Assembly: GCF_000425545.1 (NCBI RefSeq)
Contig: NZ_AUDQ01000014.1
Span: forward strand, 1 to 64,000
DNA from: Sporosarcina ureae DSM 2281
GTDB taxonomy: Bacteria; Bacillota; Bacilli; Bacillales_A; Planococcaceae
Reading direction: 5' to 3'
DNA: 64,000 bases
Shown: one piece after another, positions 23,386-34,076 of the stretch
Layout: every line of letters begins with the position of its first letter
Position numbering within the stretch: the stretch's first letter is position 1
Translations under genes and position numbers: made by a program
Notes under the pieces: generated by a model
Seen by the model: the letters and a program-made list of their open reading frames with translations, nothing else
What the model was told of the DNA's origin: nothing
The model's database searches: none

Positions 23386-25812
23386 ATGAGTGAAACAGCA
23401 CCATATATAATCGGCAGACCGGTCGTGACGATTTTTCATAATACGACGAATCTATTTTCCATAGTCAAGCTAAAAGTCACTTCCACCAATACCGATTACC
23501 GCGACAGTGAAATAGTGATCAAAGGGTCATTCCCTCCTTTAGTTGCGGAAGAAGATTACAAATTTACGGGTCGACTAGTCAACCATCCGGTACATGGACA
23601 GCAGTTCGATGTGCAGACGTTCTCGAAAGAGTTACCTGCGACAGAAGCGGGTCTGATTCATTACTTATCCGGTGATTTGTTTCCTGGAATAGGGAAGAAA
23701 ACAGCAACTGACATTGTCAAGACACTCGGCAATAACGTCATCCAGAAAGTTCTCGAAGACCGCAGCGTACTGGACCAAATTCCGCGTTTGAGTGACGAAC
23801 GAAAAGATACGCTTGTTTCGGTCTTGCAGGAGAATCTAGGTCTTGAGCGTACAATGGTGCAACTGAATGAATGGGGCTTTGGTCCGCAAGTGGCTATGCG
23901 AATATATCAAGCCTATCAAGATGACGCCATCACGATTCTGACGGAAAATCCATACCGTTTAATCAAGGAAATCGAAGGAATCGGCTTTCAACGTGCAGAT
24001 GATCTGGCAAAGCAACTCGGGCTCGTAGGAGATCATCCCGCGCGTATAAAGGCAGCTGTTTATTACAGCGTACATAATGAAGTACAGTCAGCAGGGCATG
24101 TCTACGTGGAGTCAGAGGTAATCTTGCCGCAAGCAAAACAGTTACTTGAATCAAGTCAGGCACATATCATCTCGTACGAATCGATCACACAAGCAGTGAT
24201 TGAACTCGTCGAAGAAGGCACACTGTCTGCCGAAATGCAGCGTCTCTACTTGCCCTCTCTTTATTTCTCGGAAATCGGTATTGCCGCTAAAGTGAATAAA
24301 ATTCTCGAAAATGAAGTCGCTGAACAATTTCCTGCTTCTGAAATTAGAAAAGCTATCGGTGAAATTGAGGAGCGTTTGGAAGTGCAATATGCTGAAACGC
24401 AAGTAGAGGCCATCGAACGTGCTCTTCATTCTTCATTGCTTGTGCTAACAGGTGGACCAGGAACAGGGAAAACAACTGTGATTAGAGGCTTAGTTGAGGC
24501 GTATGCAGAACTGCATGGCATTTCACTAGACCTTGAAGAATATGCACGCAAAAAAGAACCCTTCCCGATTATTTTGGCAGCACCTACCGGGCGCGCAGCG
24601 AAGCGGATGTCCGAATCGACTGGACTACCCGCCATGACGATTCATCGTCTACTCGGATTTACAGGTCAGGAAACCGAAGAAGAGACGGAACGCGAAGTGG
24701 ATGGCAATCTCATTATCATTGATGAAACATCCATGGTAGATACTTGGCTCATGCATCAGCTGTTAAAAGCTGTCCGCAACGACGCACAGTTATTATTCGT
24801 TGGAGACCAAGATCAACTACCTTCCGTTGGACCCGGACAAGTGTTGCATGACTTCATGCAGTCGGGAAAAATCCCAGTTGTTGAACTGACCGATATTTTC
24901 CGACAAAGTGAAGGCTCCACAATCATTGAAATGGCACATATGATCAAGCAAAAAGAATGGACGATGGATGTCACGAGGAAGACGTCTGATCGCTCATTTA
25001 TTAAAGCATCGAGTGATCAAATTTTGCCTGTGGTTAAACAAATTGTTCAAAATGCAACGTCAAAAGGACATTCAATTAAAGACATCCAAGTGCTGGCACC
25101 GATGTATAAAGGTCCAGCAGGCATAGATGGCTTGAATAAAATGATTCAAGAAGTGACGAATCCGCCTGCTGAGGGAAGAAAAGAAATGGTCTTCGGTGAA
25201 ACGATATATCGCATTGGAGATAAAGTGCTACAACTCGTCAATCAACCGGAAAGCAATGTCTTTAACGGGGATATGGGAGAAGTCGTCGCGATCATGTTAG
25301 CGAAAGAAACTACAGACAAAAAAGCGATCATGGTGGTTTCATACGACGGCAATGAAGTGCAGTATGAGCGAAGCGATTTGAATCAGCTGACACTTGCGTA
25401 TTGTTGTTCTATCCATAAATCCCAAGGTAGTGAATTTCCGATTGTCGTCATGCCGATCGTCAGAAGTCAGCGGAAAATGTTGCGTCGTAATCTACTGTAC
25501 ACAGGGATTACACGAGCGAAGAACTTCTTAATACTGTGCGGTGAAGCGGAAGAATTTAAAGCGGGGATTGCACGCACTGACGAAACAGAGCGACAGACGA
25601 CGCTACAAGAACGCATAACGGGAGAAGCACAAGAAGTTCAGACAACACAACTTGAGGAAACGATTACGCGCAATACAGCACCTGCAAAAGTGACGGTTGA
25701 ACCACGAGATACGTCTCCGGCAAAGTTAACGATGGACAATTTTACTGGAATTGATCCGCTCGTTGGCATGAACAACGTGTCACCATTCGACTTTCTTGAA
25801 TTGACTGATTGA
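23386..25812 (+). CDS. recD2: ATP-dependent 5'-3' DNA helicase RecD2
   Basis: An 808-residue superfamily 1B helicase acting in DNA repair and fork maintenance. It has the long N-terminal extension typical of RecD2, with helix-hairpin-helix segments (LFPGIGKKTATDIVKTLG and IKEIEGIGFQRADDLAKQLG). The motor has Walker A LTGGPGTGKTTVIRG, LIIIDETSMVDTWLM, VGDQDQLPSVGPG and the late motif AYCCSIHKSQGSEFPIVV. A low-complexity T/E/P-rich tail ends the protein. ATG at 23386 follows GGAGGGAG. Its length is normal. Confidence 0.95.
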   Translation: MSETAPYIIGRPVVTIFHNTTNLFSIVKLKVTSTNTDYRDSEIVIKGSFPPLVAEEDYKFTGRLVNHPVHGQQFDVQTFSKELPATEAGLIHYLSGDLFPGIGKKTATDIVKTLGNNVIQKVLEDRSVLDQIPRLSDERKDTLVSVLQENLGLERTMVQLNEWGFGPQVAMRIYQAYQDDAITILTENPYRLIKEIEGIGFQRADDLAKQLGLVGDHPARIKAAVYYSVHNEVQSAGHVYVESEVILPQAKQLLESSQAHIISYESITQAVIELVEEGTLSAEMQRLYLPSLYFSEIGIAAKVNKILENEVAEQFPASEIRKAIGEIEERLEVQYAETQVEAIERALHSSLLVLTGGPGTGKTTVIRGLVEAYAELHGISLDLEEYARKKEPFPIILAAPTGRAAKRMSESTGLPAMTIHRLLGFTGQETEEETEREVDGNLIIIDETSMVDTWLMHQLLKAVRNDAQLLFVGDQDQLPSVGPGQVLHDFMQSGKIPVVELTDIFRQSEGSTIIEMAHMIKQKEWTMDVTRKTSDRSFIKASSDQILPVVKQIVQNATSKGHSIKDIQVLAPMYKGPAGIDGLNKMIQEVTNPPAEGRKEMVFGETIYRIGDKVLQLVNQPESNVFNGDMGEVVAIMLAKETTDKKAIMVVSYDGNEVQYERSDLNQLTLAYCCSIHKSQGSEFPIVVMPIVRSQRKMLRRNLLYTGITRAKNFLILCGEAEEFKAGIARTDETERQTTLQERITGEAQEVQTTQLEETITRNTAPAKVTVEPRDTSPAKLTMDNFTGIDPLVGMNNVSPFDFLELTD

Positions 25813-25837
25813 CAAAGCGAAAGAACTTTCCTATAAT
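25809..25837 (+). promoter_or_regulatory. Consensus SigA promoter of alaS
   Basis: TTGACA and TATAAT are separated by exactly 17 bp. The -35 box overlaps the end of recD2, so the alaS leader starts at about 25844. Confidence 0.9.
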
Positions 25838-25843
25838 TCGTTT

Positions 25844-26085
25844 AGAAATAATGAAAAACGTTGAAGGAACAAGTACCTGTTTATTCTGTGTCATAGAAAA
25901 GAGCTTCTTGGCTGAAAAAGCTCTCTCAGATCTACAGCGAACGCTATTCCGAAGTTGCAGGCTAATCCCTGCCGTCTTGCCGCGTTAAGGCAACTCGAGA
26001 TACCGCGTCATGCGGTAATTAGGGTGGTACCGCGATCAATAAAACCTTCGCCCCTTTATACAAGGGGTGGAGTTTTTTTAATTTT
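25844..26085 (+). promoter_or_regulatory. T-box riboswitch leader of alaS
   Basis: Stem I begins with GAACAAGTACCTG; the specifier region reads CAGCGAACGCTATTCCGAAG with GCT (alanine) at 25943-25945. The T-box AGGGTGGTACCGCGATC is at 26021-26037, followed by the terminator. This is a standard aminoacyl-tRNA synthetase T-box responding to uncharged tRNA-Ala. Confidence 0.95.
26045..26081 (+). terminator. T-box conditional terminator of alaS
   Basis: CTTCGCCCC pairs with GGGGTGGAG around a TTTATACAA loop, followed by T7. It competes with the antiterminator containing the T-box sequence. Confidence 0.9.
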
Positions 26086-26100
26086 AGGAGGAGCAAAACG

Positions 26101-28734
26101 ATGAGAAAACTTACGGCATCTGAAATTCGCCAAATGTTTTTAGACTATTTTAAAGAGTACGGGCATACTGTAGAACCATCAGCTGCATTAGTACCAGTTG
26201 ATGACGCATCACTACTATGGATCAACAGTGGAGTCGCTACACTGAAGAAATATTTTGATGGACGAGTGATTCCTGAAAACCCGCGGATTGCGAATGCACA
26301 AAAATCGATCCGCACAAACGATATTGAAAATGTCGGCTATACAGCGCGTCACCATACGTTCTTTGAAATGCTCGGCAACTTTTCTATTGGTGATTATTTC
26401 AAAGAAGAAGCCATTATTCGTGCGTGGGATTTCCTGACAAATGAACAATGGATTGGTTTTGATCCAGAACGCTTGTCCATTACGATCCATCCGGAAGATG
26501 AAGAGGCGTACGCAATCTGGAAAGATCAGATCGGTATTCCGGAAGAGCGTATCATTCGTCTTGAAGGAAACTTCTGGGATATCGGTGAAGGTCCAAGTGG
26601 TCCGAACTCCGAAATCTTCTACGATCGTGGACCAACTTACGGTGACAATTTCTCAGATCCTGAATTATATCCAGGTGGAGAAAACGAACGCTATTTGGAA
26701 ATTTGGAACTTAGTATTCTCTGAGTTCAATCATAATCCTGATCACACGTACACACCGCTACCGAAGAAAAACATCGATACAGGAATGGGTCTTGAGCGCA
26801 TGGCATCCGTTATCCAGGATGTGCCTACGAACTTCGATACAGACTTGTTCTTACCGATCATTGAAGCAGTTGAAAACGTGTCAGGCAGAAAATACGGTGA
26901 AACTACGCAAGCAGACACGGCGTTTAAAGTAATTTCGGATCACATCCGCACGGTAGCATTCGCTATTGGAGACGGGGCACTTCCTTCCAATGAAGGCCGG
27001 GGCTATGTTCTACGCCGTCTATTAAGAAGAGCAGTTCGTTTCGCGAAGCAATTAGGCATTGATAAGCCGTTTATGTACATGCTGGTGCCAATTGTTGGAG
27101 ATATCATGAAAGACTTCTACCCTGAAGTTCATGACAAACAGGCATTCATTATGAAAGTTGTGAAAAACGAGGAAGATCGTTTCCACGAAACATTGCATGA
27201 CGGTATGGCGATTCTAACGACAATCATTGAAAAGGCAAAAGCTTCAGACTTGCCAATCGTTTCAGGCAGTGACGCGTTCAAGCTTTATGATACATACGGC
27301 TTCCCGTTTGAACTGACAGAGGAATTTGCTCTTGAAGAAAACGTGGCAGTCGATCGTATCGGGTTTGACGAAGAAATGGCTGCGCAACGAAACCGTGCAC
27401 GTGCTGCGCGTGCCACATCCGACTCCATGCATGTGCAATCGGGTGTTCTTGGTGAAATTCATGAAGCAAGTGAATTCATTGGGTATGGTCAACTAGAAAC
27501 AACTGCAATCGTCAATGTCCTTGTTCAAGACGGTGAACGTATCGCGCATGCATCTGAAGGAGAAACGGTACAACTTATGTTGGATCAGACTCCGTTCTAT
27601 GCAGAAAGTGGCGGTCAAGTAGCGGATAAAGGAACGATCTTCAATGAATCGTTCACAGCGGAAGTTCGCGACGTCAAAAAAGCGCCTAATGGACAGAACT
27701 TGCATACGGTCTTCATCAGTTCAGGTGAATTGAATGAAGGCGTATCAGTTAACGTAAAAGTGGACGAGTTCTCACGCAATTTGACAGTAAAAAATCACAC
27801 AGCTACACACTTGTTGCACAAAGCGTTGAAAGATGTTCTTGGTGAACATGTCAATCAAGCAGGTTCATATGTTGGACCGGATCGTCTTCGCTTTGACTTC
27901 TCTCATTTTGGACAAGTTACAAAAGAAGAGCTCGAGCGTATCGAATTCCAGGTCAATGAACAAATTTGGGCAGGCACTCCTGTCAATACGATCATTTCAC
28001 CCATTGCAGAAGCAAAAGAAATGGGTGCGATGGCATTGTTCGGTGAAAAATACGGCGATATTGTTCGCGTGGTCAAAGTCGGTGACTACTCTGTAGAGCT
28101 TTGTGGAGGTTGTCACGTACGCAACACGTCTGACATCAACGTATTCAAAATCGTTTCAGAAGGCGGCATTGGAGCGGGCACACGACGTATTGAGGCCTTC
28201 ACGGGTGGACAAGCATTCCGTTCATTTAAAGAAGATCAAGCGATCATCGATGAAATAGCAGCAACTGCAAAAGCGACTCCAAAAACAGTCGTGACGAAAG
28301 TCGAATCGATTCTCGCTGACTTTAAAGAACTTCAACGCGAAAATGAATCACTGCAAGCGAAGATGGGCAACAGCCAATTGGCAAGTGTCATGGAAACGGC
28401 TCAGCAGATCGAAGACGTTACAGTTATTTCTGCAACTGTAGAAGTGAAAGACAATAACGGTTTACGTCAATTGATTGATGAAATGAAACAAAAAACTTCC
28501 AAAGGCGTCATTGTACTTGGTACAGTAACGGATGGGAAAGTAATGCTGGCGGCTGGTGTTACCGATGACTTAAAAGGTGGCAACTACCACGCAGGTAAAA
28601 TCGTCAACCATGTTGCGTCACTTTGTGGCGGAAAAGGCGGTGGACGCCCTGACATGGCGATGGCAGGAGCGAAAGATGCGTCAAAACTTGATGATGCGCT
28701 TCAATCCGTGTATGATTATGTAAAATCTGTTTAA
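26101..28734 (+). CDS. alaS: Alanine-tRNA ligase
   Basis: An 877-residue class II synthetase. The N-terminal catalytic domain starts [22 protein letters not shown] and contains [23 protein letters not shown]. The editing domain has [24 protein letters not shown] and the metal site [12 protein letters not shown]. The C-terminal domain ends [14 protein letters not shown]. The gene is a single unit under the T-box. ATG at 26101 follows TAGGAGGAGCAAAACG. Confidence 0.97.
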   Translation: MRKLTASEIRQMFLDYFKEYGHTVEPSAALVPVDDASLLWINSGVATLKKYFDGRVIPENPRIANAQKSIRTNDIENVGYTARHHTFFEMLGNFSIGDYFKEEAIIRAWDFLTNEQWIGFDPERLSITIHPEDEEAYAIWKDQIGIPEERIIRLEGNFWDIGEGPSGPNSEIFYDRGPTYGDNFSDPELYPGGENERYLEIWNLVFSEFNHNPDHTYTPLPKKNIDTGMGLERMASVIQDVPTNFDTDLFLPIIEAVENVSGRKYGETTQADTAFKVISDHIRTVAFAIGDGALPSNEGRGYVLRRLLRRAVRFAKQLGIDKPFMYMLVPIVGDIMKDFYPEVHDKQAFIMKVVKNEEDRFHETLHDGMAILTTIIEKAKASDLPIVSGSDAFKLYDTYGFPFELTEEFALEENVAVDRIGFDEEMAAQRNRARAARATSDSMHVQSGVLGEIHEASEFIGYGQLETTAIVNVLVQDGERIAHASEGETVQLMLDQTPFYAESGGQVADKGTIFNESFTAEVRDVKKAPNGQNLHTVFISSGELNEGVSVNVKVDEFSRNLTVKNHTATHLLHKALKDVLGEHVNQAGSYVGPDRLRFDFSHFGQVTKEELERIEFQVNEQIWAGTPVNTIISPIAEAKEMGAMALFGEKYGDIVRVVKVGDYSVELCGGCHVRNTSDINVFKIVSEGGIGAGTRRIEAFTGGQAFRSFKEDQAIIDEIAATAKATPKTVVTKVESILADFKELQRENESLQAKMGNSQLASVMETAQQIEDVTVISATVEVKDNNGLRQLIDEMKQKTSKGVIVLGTVTDGKVMLAAGVTDDLKGGNYHAGKIVNHVASLCGGKGGGRPDMAMAGAKDASKLDDALQSVYDYVKSV

Positions 28735-28939
28735 CCATTATGTAGAGCGATGAATCATAAAATATAGATACATGTAACTAGTTAGTTTTCATTTGGATGC
28801 CTAAAGTATATGCCCAGATGTAAGAGTCAGACTAGAAGCGAATATGAACGGCGGTTGATCCACCAATCTATGTACTATGTATATCATGACGGTAGATCGT
28901 TATAGACATAAATGGAAATCGGAAAGCGGGGTGTCGAGT

Positions 28940-29212
28940 ATGAATTCGTCCGATGAAACGATGAAGTTTAACTTTCCTGAAGAGTCAATGGAGGAAGAAG
29001 TCAAAACAGTCATGCTCCACGTTTACAAATCATTAGAAGAAAAAGGTTACAATCCAATTAACCAGATGGTCGGCTATTTATTATCTGGAGATCCAGCCTA
29101 CATTCCACGACACGAAGACGCACGCAGTCTGATCCGGAAATTGGAGCGAGACGAAATTCTAGAAGAATTAGTTAAGTTCTATATCCGAGAAAACAGAGGG
29201 AAGACAGAATGA
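28940..29212 (+). CDS. ireB: IreB-family regulatory phosphoprotein (YrzL-like)
   Basis: A 90-residue DUF965/IreB protein: [66 protein letters not shown] is the conserved body. In Enterococcus IreB is phosphorylated by the IreK kinase and affects cephalosporin resistance; a similar role in Bacillales is inferred. ATG at 28940 follows GCGGGGTGTCGAGT; the longer frame from 28877 is not conserved. It overlaps ruvX by 4 bp, and the alaS-ireB-ruvX order is conserved in Bacillus. The 205 bp upstream of it hold no recognised signal. Confidence 0.9.
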   Translation: MNSSDETMKFNFPEESMEEEVKTVMLHVYKSLEEKGYNPINQMVGYLLSGDPAYIPRHEDARSLIRKLERDEILEELVKFYIRENRGKTE

Positions 29213-29628
29213 GAATTATGGGATTGGATGTTGGCACGAAAACCGTAGGCATCGCGATCAGCGATAGTCTCGGTTGGACAGCCCAAGGAATTGAAACGAT
29301 CAAAATTGATGAAGCGGTAGGTTCTTTCGGGATGAAACGAGTTAAACAGCTGACAGAAGAATACGACGTGACGGAGTTTGTCGTCGGGTACCCTAAGAAT
29401 ATGAATAATACGATTGGTCCCCGTGGAGAAGCATCCGAACAGTACGCAGAGAAATTACGCGAAAAGTTCGGTTTGCCTGTCGTATTATGGGATGAGCGAT
29501 TAACTACTATGGCTGCTGAACGCGTTTTGATTGAAGCGGATGTCAGCCGTAAAAAACGCAAATCCGTCATAGATAAAATGGCAGCTGTTATGATTTTACA
29601 AGGCTATTTGGATTCACAAAAAAACTAG
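29209..29628 (+). CDS. ruvX: Putative pre-16S rRNA nuclease / Holliday junction resolvase RuvX
   Basis: A 139-residue RNase H-like fold protein (YqgF family) starting [23 protein letters not shown]. Its acidic residues include D6, and its conserved blocks are [17 protein letters not shown] and [26 protein letters not shown]. The E. coli family member matures the 5' end of 16S rRNA; a resolvase role has been proposed for others. ATG at 29209 overlaps the ireB stop codon. Confidence 0.95.
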   Translation: MRIMGLDVGTKTVGIAISDSLGWTAQGIETIKIDEAVGSFGMKRVKQLTEEYDVTEFVVGYPKNMNNTIGPRGEASEQYAEKLREKFGLPVVLWDERLTTMAAERVLIEADVSRKKRKSVIDKMAAVMILQGYLDSQKN

Positions 29629-29641
29629 AGGTGATTAAACA

Positions 29642-29929
29642 ATGGAACACGGACAAGAAACAATGACAATCGTAGATGAGAACGGCGAAGAGCACGTATG
29701 TGAGGTAATTTTAACATTTGATTCAAAAGAATATGAAAGATCATATGTACTTTACCATATTTTAGATGGCGAAGAGAGAGACGATGACGAGGAAGTTGAA
29801 ATCCATGCATCTGCATTCATTCCGACTGAAGAAGGACAAGATGGCGGATCACTTCTTGAAATCGAATCTGATGAAGAATGGGATATGATCGAAGAAGTAT
29901 TGAACACATTCCTTGAAGAAGAAGAGTAA
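29642..29929 (+). CDS. DUF1292 family acidic protein (YrzB-like)
   Basis: A 95-residue, very acidic protein with the DUF1292 layout: [34 protein letters not shown], an acidic loop, then [21 protein letters not shown]. Its position after ruvX is conserved in Bacillus. The function is unknown. ATG at 29642 follows AGAGGTGATTAAAC. A hairpin terminator follows 15 bp after the stop, so the transcript probably ends here. Confidence 0.9.
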   Translation: MEHGQETMTIVDENGEEHVCEVILTFDSKEYERSYVLYHILDGEERDDDEEVEIHASAFIPTEEGQDGGSLLEIESDEEWDMIEEVLNTFLEEEE

Positions 29930-29943
29930 GCGATAATATCATG

Positions 29944-29982
29944 TGACGGGCGGAATGGTGCTGACCGTTCCGTCTTTTTTAA
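29944..29982 (+). terminator. Terminator after the DUF1292 gene
   Basis: GACGG...GGAATGG pairs with CCGTTCCGTC across a short loop with a two-base bulge, followed by T6. An open frame upstream of mltG crosses it, which argues for the later mltG start. Confidence 0.7.
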
Positions 29983-30017
29983 TGGAGTTATCTATAGCGG
30001 AAGAAGAGGTGAGGCTT

Positions 30018-31160
30018 GTGGCAAAAGAGCCCCAGAGAAAAAAAGATGTCATGTTTGAACGTATGTTAGAACAGAAGGAAGAAGTGAGAACCGTTAGAAA
30101 AATAGTGTTTTGGATTGTGGCGGTCGTGTTGGTTGTAGGGATAGTAGGAGGTTTTTCGGTCTATACATACATAAAAAGTGCGTTAGAGCCTGTTGATCCG
30201 GACTCGGAAAAAATTATAGAAGTAGAAATTCCGATCGGTTCAGGTTTGGATATGATTTCGGAAAAACTGCAAGAGTCGGGTATTATCAAAAATGCGCGGA
30301 TTTTCAAATACTATGCAAAAGTAAACAATGAAGCAGATTTTCAGGCTGGAACGTATGGATTAACGCAGTCTATGACACCAGATGAATTGATTAAGAGCCT
30401 GAAAACAGGTGTAGTCTATCGCACACCGGCATTTACACTTACGATTCCGGAAGGGTTAACGATAGATCAGATTGCAGAAAGAACAAGTGAAAAGACGACG
30501 ATTACGAAAGAACAGTTTATGGAATACGTGACGAATGAACAAGTCATTCAAGAATATATAGCCAAGTACCCAGAAGTCATAACAAAAGAAATTCTTAATG
30601 AGAATATACGTTATGCACTAGAAGGTTATTTATTCCCTGCTACTTATCCATTCTTTGAAGAAAAACCTACAGTTAAAGAAGTGGTCGATACGATGGTGGA
30701 TGCCACTGTGCAAAACGTCATACCGTATAAAGCGTATTGGGCAGAGAAAGACAAAAATCGTTCAGTTCATAAAATGCTGACATTTGCTTCCTTGTTAGAA
30801 AAAGAAGCAACTGGCCAATCGGATCGCGAAACGATTGCGAGCGTCTTCAATAACCGTATTGAACAAGATATGCCATTACAGACAGATCCAACCGTTTTAT
30901 ATGCACTAGGGGAACATAAAGCCCGCGTCATGAATGAGGATTTGAAAGTGGAAAATGTCTATAATACGTACAAGAATAAAGGATTACCGCCAGGTCCCAT
31001 TGCGAATGCTGGAACTGCTTCTCTCCAGGCAACAGTAGAACCATCCAATACTGGATACTTGTTCTTCCTGGCAGATAAAGATGGCGTTAATCACTTTGCT
31101 AAAACATATGAAGAACATTTGAAAAACAAAGCAAAGTATATCGACAGTCAACATAAATAA
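30018..31160 (+). CDS. mltG: Endolytic murein transglycosylase MltG
   Basis: A 380-residue membrane enzyme (YceG family) that cuts nascent glycan strands and so sets their length. There is a short cytoplasmic N-terminus, one transmembrane segment (IVFWIVAVVLVVGIVGGFSV) and an extracytoplasmic LysM-like plus catalytic domain. The catalytic glutamate lies in FASLLEKEATGQSDRETIASVF, followed by QTDPTVLYALG and NTYKNKGLPPGPIANAG. GTG at 30018 follows GAGGTGAGG; the longer frame from 29943 runs through a terminator. Confidence 0.93.
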   Translation: MAKEPQRKKDVMFERMLEQKEEVRTVRKIVFWIVAVVLVVGIVGGFSVYTYIKSALEPVDPDSEKIIEVEIPIGSGLDMISEKLQESGIIKNARIFKYYAKVNNEADFQAGTYGLTQSMTPDELIKSLKTGVVYRTPAFTLTIPEGLTIDQIAERTSEKTTITKEQFMEYVTNEQVIQEYIAKYPEVITKEILNENIRYALEGYLFPATYPFFEEKPTVKEVVDTMVDATVQNVIPYKAYWAEKDKNRSVHKMLTFASLLEKEATGQSDRETIASVFNNRIEQDMPLQTDPTVLYALGEHKARVMNEDLKVENVYNTYKNKGLPPGPIANAGTASLQATVEPSNTGYLFFLADKDGVNHFAKTYEEHLKNKAKYIDSQHK

Positions 31161-31183
31161 TACGTCGTAAAGGGGAAGTAAAT

Positions 31184-31822
31184 ATGACGGACTACAATAC
31201 GTACATTAGCCGCTTTGTAGAAGAAAAAGAGCCACTCATCGTGGAGATGGAGCACTACGCTGCAGAGCATCGTGTGCCCATCATGGACGATACAGGCTTG
31301 TATACGTTGATCGGGCTGCTGCAAATTCAGCAGCCGAAACGTATTCTTGAAATAGGAAGCGCAATTGGCTATTCAGCTATTCGATTAGCGAGAGCTTTTC
31401 CTAAAGCCGTCATTTATACAGTCGAGCGTGACGCAGAACGGTTTGAAAAAGCAGTCGAATATATTGAGCGCAGTGGACTGCAAGAGCGTATTAGTATCAT
31501 TCATGATGACGCACTCGAGTTAGACGAAACCAAGTTACCACAAGAACCATTTGATACACTGTTCATCGATGCAGCCAAAGGGCAATATCGAAAGTTTTTC
31601 GACAAATATAGCCCGCTTGTCGGTTCTTCAGGTGTAATCTATTGTGATAATATGTTTATGCATGGTATGGTGCTGTTGGAAGATGCAGACATACCAAAAC
31701 GCAACCGGACAATGATCCGAAACTTGCAACAATTCACGAGCTGGGCGATGCAGAATGATCACTATGAAACGTCCCTTGTACCAATAGGTGACGGCATTTT
31801 AATAGCTGTGAAAAAGTACTAA
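31184..31822 (+). CDS. trmR: tRNA 5-hydroxyuridine methyltransferase (YrrM/TrmR)
   Basis: A 212-residue class I SAM-dependent O-methyltransferase. The SAM site is [21 protein letters not shown] and the metal-dependent OMT blocks are [17 protein letters not shown] and YCDNMFMHG. The genomic place between mltG and udk matches B. subtilis YrrM (TrmR), which methylates 5-hydroxyuridine 34 to 5-methoxyuridine in tRNA. The hydroxylation genes yrrN-yrrO (trhP1-trhP2), normally between it and udk, are absent. ATG at 31184 follows AAAGGGGAAG. Confidence 0.85.
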   Translation: MTDYNTYISRFVEEKEPLIVEMEHYAAEHRVPIMDDTGLYTLIGLLQIQQPKRILEIGSAIGYSAIRLARAFPKAVIYTVERDAERFEKAVEYIERSGLQERISIIHDDALELDETKLPQEPFDTLFIDAAKGQYRKFFDKYSPLVGSSGVIYCDNMFMHGMVLLEDADIPKRNRTMIRNLQQFTSWAMQNDHYETSLVPIGDGILIAVKKY

Positions 31823-31848
31823 ACAGTAGGCTACAAAGGGGAATCGCT

Positions 31849-32484
31849 GTGAAGAAAAAACCTGTCGTAATAGGTATTACTGGTGGTTCAGGCTCCGGTA
31901 AGACAAGTGTCACAAAAAAGATACACGAGGTATTCCAAGGTCATTCGGTCGTAGTCATTGAACAAGACGATTACTATAAAGACCAATCACATTTAGTGTT
32001 TGAAGAAAGATTAAAAACGAATTATGATCATCCATTAGCATTCGATACCGACCTACTGATTCAACATATCCGGCAGCTGATCAACAGACAGTCAATCGAA
32101 AAGCCAACATACGATTACACATTGCATACACGTTCAGCTGAAAAAGTAACTGTAGATTCACAAGATGTCATCATTCTTGAAGGAATTCTCGTGTTGGAAG
32201 ATGAACGATTGCGAGATCTTATGGATATCAAGCTGTTTGTTGATACGGATTCTGATATTCGTATAATTCGTCGAATTTTACGAGATATTCATGATCGTGG
32301 ACGTACAGTAGATTCTGTTGTCGAGCAATACGTAACGGTTGTGCGCCCGATGCATAACCAATTTATTGAACCGACAAAAAAGTATGCTGATATAATCATT
32401 CCAGAAGGCGGCGAGAATGCGGTCGCCATCGATTTGATGGTCACGAAGATAAAAACAATTCTTGCTTCTGTCGACGAAGTATAA
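31849..32484 (+). CDS. udk: Uridine kinase
   Basis: A 211-residue kinase that phosphorylates uridine and cytidine in pyrimidine salvage. Walker A is [17 protein letters not shown], with [35 protein letters not shown] and [21 protein letters not shown] as family signatures. GTG at 31849 follows AAAGGGGAATCGCT. It lies 26 bp after trmR and probably shares its transcript. Confidence 0.95.
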   Translation: MKKKPVVIGITGGSGSGKTSVTKKIHEVFQGHSVVVIEQDDYYKDQSHLVFEERLKTNYDHPLAFDTDLLIQHIRQLINRQSIEKPTYDYTLHTRSAEKVTVDSQDVIILEGILVLEDERLRDLMDIKLFVDTDSDIRIIRRILRDIHDRGRTVDSVVEQYVTVVRPMHNQFIEPTKKYADIIIPEGGENAVAIDLMVTKIKTILASVDEV

Positions 32485-32633
32485 TATGATGATGACATAA
32501 TTTTAAATTAATTTAGCATTCGCCGGTCTTTCTATAGAAAAACTAGGATGCACGCAAGATAAGCAAGGGCTTTTTTTCGTTCAGATTACAATAATGAACG
32601 GAAAAGAGTATAGTCAAAACTAAAATAGTTCTG

Positions 32634-32674
32634 CTATGTCACATAATTGAAGTTAGTGTGACATAGTATTTTTT
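32634..32674 (+). terminator. Perfect 10-bp hairpin with T-run in the greA leader
   Basis: CTATGTCACA pairs perfectly with TGTGACATAG over a 13-base loop, then TATTTTTTAT. It ends 30 bp before greA. It could terminate udk transcription or act as an attenuator inside the greA leader. Confidence 0.7.
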
Positions 32675-32703
32675 ATGAACAGACATTTGAGGAGTGTTAT
32701 TAC

Positions 32704-33180
32704 ATGGTTTCAGAAAAGAAATTTCCAATGACGGCTGCAGGTAAAGCGAAGTTAGAAGAAGAGCTAGAGCAATTGAAAACGGTTAAACGTGTGGAAGTAG
32801 TAGAACGCATTAAAATCGCACGTAGCTACGGTGACTTATCGGAAAACTCCGAGTACGATTCAGCGAAAGAGGATCAGGCATTTGTTGAAGGAAAGATTTC
32901 TTCTATTGAAGGAATGATTCGTAATGCGGTCATTATTACTGAAGATGAATTGAATACGGATGAAGTGCAATTAGGCAAGACAGTTACTTTTAAAGAAATT
33001 CCTGATGGTGAAGAAGAGACGTATACGATTGTTGGTTCCGCTGAAGCCAATCCTATGGAAGGTATGATCTCGAACGACTCGCCAATTGCGAAAGCATTAA
33101 TTGGTCGGAAAAAAGATGATAAAGTAAAGATCCAGACTCCCGGCGGTGAAATGTCAGTAGAAATACTCGAGATAAAGTGA
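32704..33180 (+). CDS. greA: Transcription elongation factor GreA
   Basis: A 158-residue factor that rescues backtracked RNA polymerase by stimulating transcript cleavage. The N-terminal coiled coil carries the tip acidic residues in [18 protein letters not shown], and the C-terminal FKBP-like domain ends [20 protein letters not shown] at 32704 follows TGAGGAGTG. It is a single gene framed by hairpins on both sides. Confidence 0.97.
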   Translation: MVSEKKFPMTAAGKAKLEEELEQLKTVKRVEVVERIKIARSYGDLSENSEYDSAKEDQAFVEGKISSIEGMIRNAVIITEDELNTDEVQLGKTVTFKEIPDGEEETYTIVGSAEANPMEGMISNDSPIAKALIGRKKDDKVKIQTPGGEMSVEILEIK

Positions 33181-33187
33181 CACACGT

Positions 33188-33224
33188 ACCGTCTTCTCAC
33201 TAGCAGAAGACGGTATTGTCGTTT
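33188..33224 (+). terminator. Terminator after greA
   Basis: ACCGTCTTCT pairs with AGAAGACGGT over a CACTAGC loop, followed 8 bases later by GTTTTTAATT. Confidence 0.75.
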
Positions 33225-33281
33225 TTAATTCTTTCCACCGTTGTATACGCATTTCATTTCATAGTAAAGGAGATGTCTGAA

Positions 33282-34004
33282 ATGGCAGATCAAAATCCGA
33301 AGTATTCGAGAACGTCTAGAAAAAAAGGCAGTAAAGCGAGCAAAGTAAATAGAGCATTGAATATATCAATTGGTGTAGTGGTATTTCTCATTGCGGTTGT
33401 TGCAATAATCTTTCTCACAGGTGATGACGATCAGAATGAAGTGGCAATTGACAAGCCGGAGCAATCCACGCAGTCCGATGCAGCTCCAATTGAACCTATC
33501 GTTTTAGACGATGAAGACGAGGCGGACAAGCCTGAAGCTGAAGATGCAGAGTCGGAAGAAGTGGATGAACCAGAAGTTCAGGCTCCTGAAGAAAATAACG
33601 AAGTGGTAAATGAAGTGGTTGAAGAACCGGAAGCGCCAGTGGTAGAAGCGCCAAAAAATGAACAACCTAAACCGGACAAGCCGAAGAAAGAAGCTTCACC
33701 GGATTCCGGCAAGAAAGTTGTGGTAAATCCTGACTGGAAACCTATTGGAACAAAGCAAACTGGAGAGCACGTCTCGAAGTACGATGGTCAGTCCGATGAT
33801 TGGTATGAGAAAAAGAAAGCTATTTCCTATGCAACCGGCATGTCTGAAGATCAATTGTACTTTGAACGTATTCAAAATGGCGGCAGTCCTCAAAAGTCAG
33901 AAGGTATTGTGAGAAGTAAAGACAATTCCAAAAAATTCAAAGTATACCTTGAGTGGGTGGACGGCCAAGGCTGGAAACCTGTGAAAATGGATGTATTGAA
34001 GTAA
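33282..34004 (+). CDS. YrrS-like membrane-anchored protein (DUF1510)
   Basis: A 240-residue protein with a basic cytoplasmic N-terminus (SRTSRKKGSKASK), one transmembrane helix at about residues 29-47, and a long acidic, Pro/Glu-rich linker (about 55-150). The C-terminal DUF1510 domain holds WKPIGTKQTGEHVSKYDG, then YATGMSEDQLYFERIQNGGSP and WVDGQGWKPVKM. The B. subtilis homologue YrrS is encoded next to the penicillin-binding protein gene pbpI; no such partner is present here. The domain probably sits outside the cell. ATG at 33282 follows AAAGGAGATG. Confidence 0.85.
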   Translation: MADQNPKYSRTSRKKGSKASKVNRALNISIGVVVFLIAVVAIIFLTGDDDQNEVAIDKPEQSTQSDAAPIEPIVLDDEDEADKPEAEDAESEEVDEPEVQAPEENNEVVNEVVEEPEAPVVEAPKNEQPKPDKPKKEASPDSGKKVVVNPDWKPIGTKQTGEHVSKYDGQSDDWYEKKKAISYATGMSEDQLYFERIQNGGSPQKSEGIVRSKDNSKKFKVYLEWVDGQGWKPVKMDVLK

Positions 34005-34076
34005 GTGAATCAACCTACCGATGTGCTGCCTATCGTGCAGCACATTCTAGTAAGTGAAAAAGAGGAGAGGGCATAA

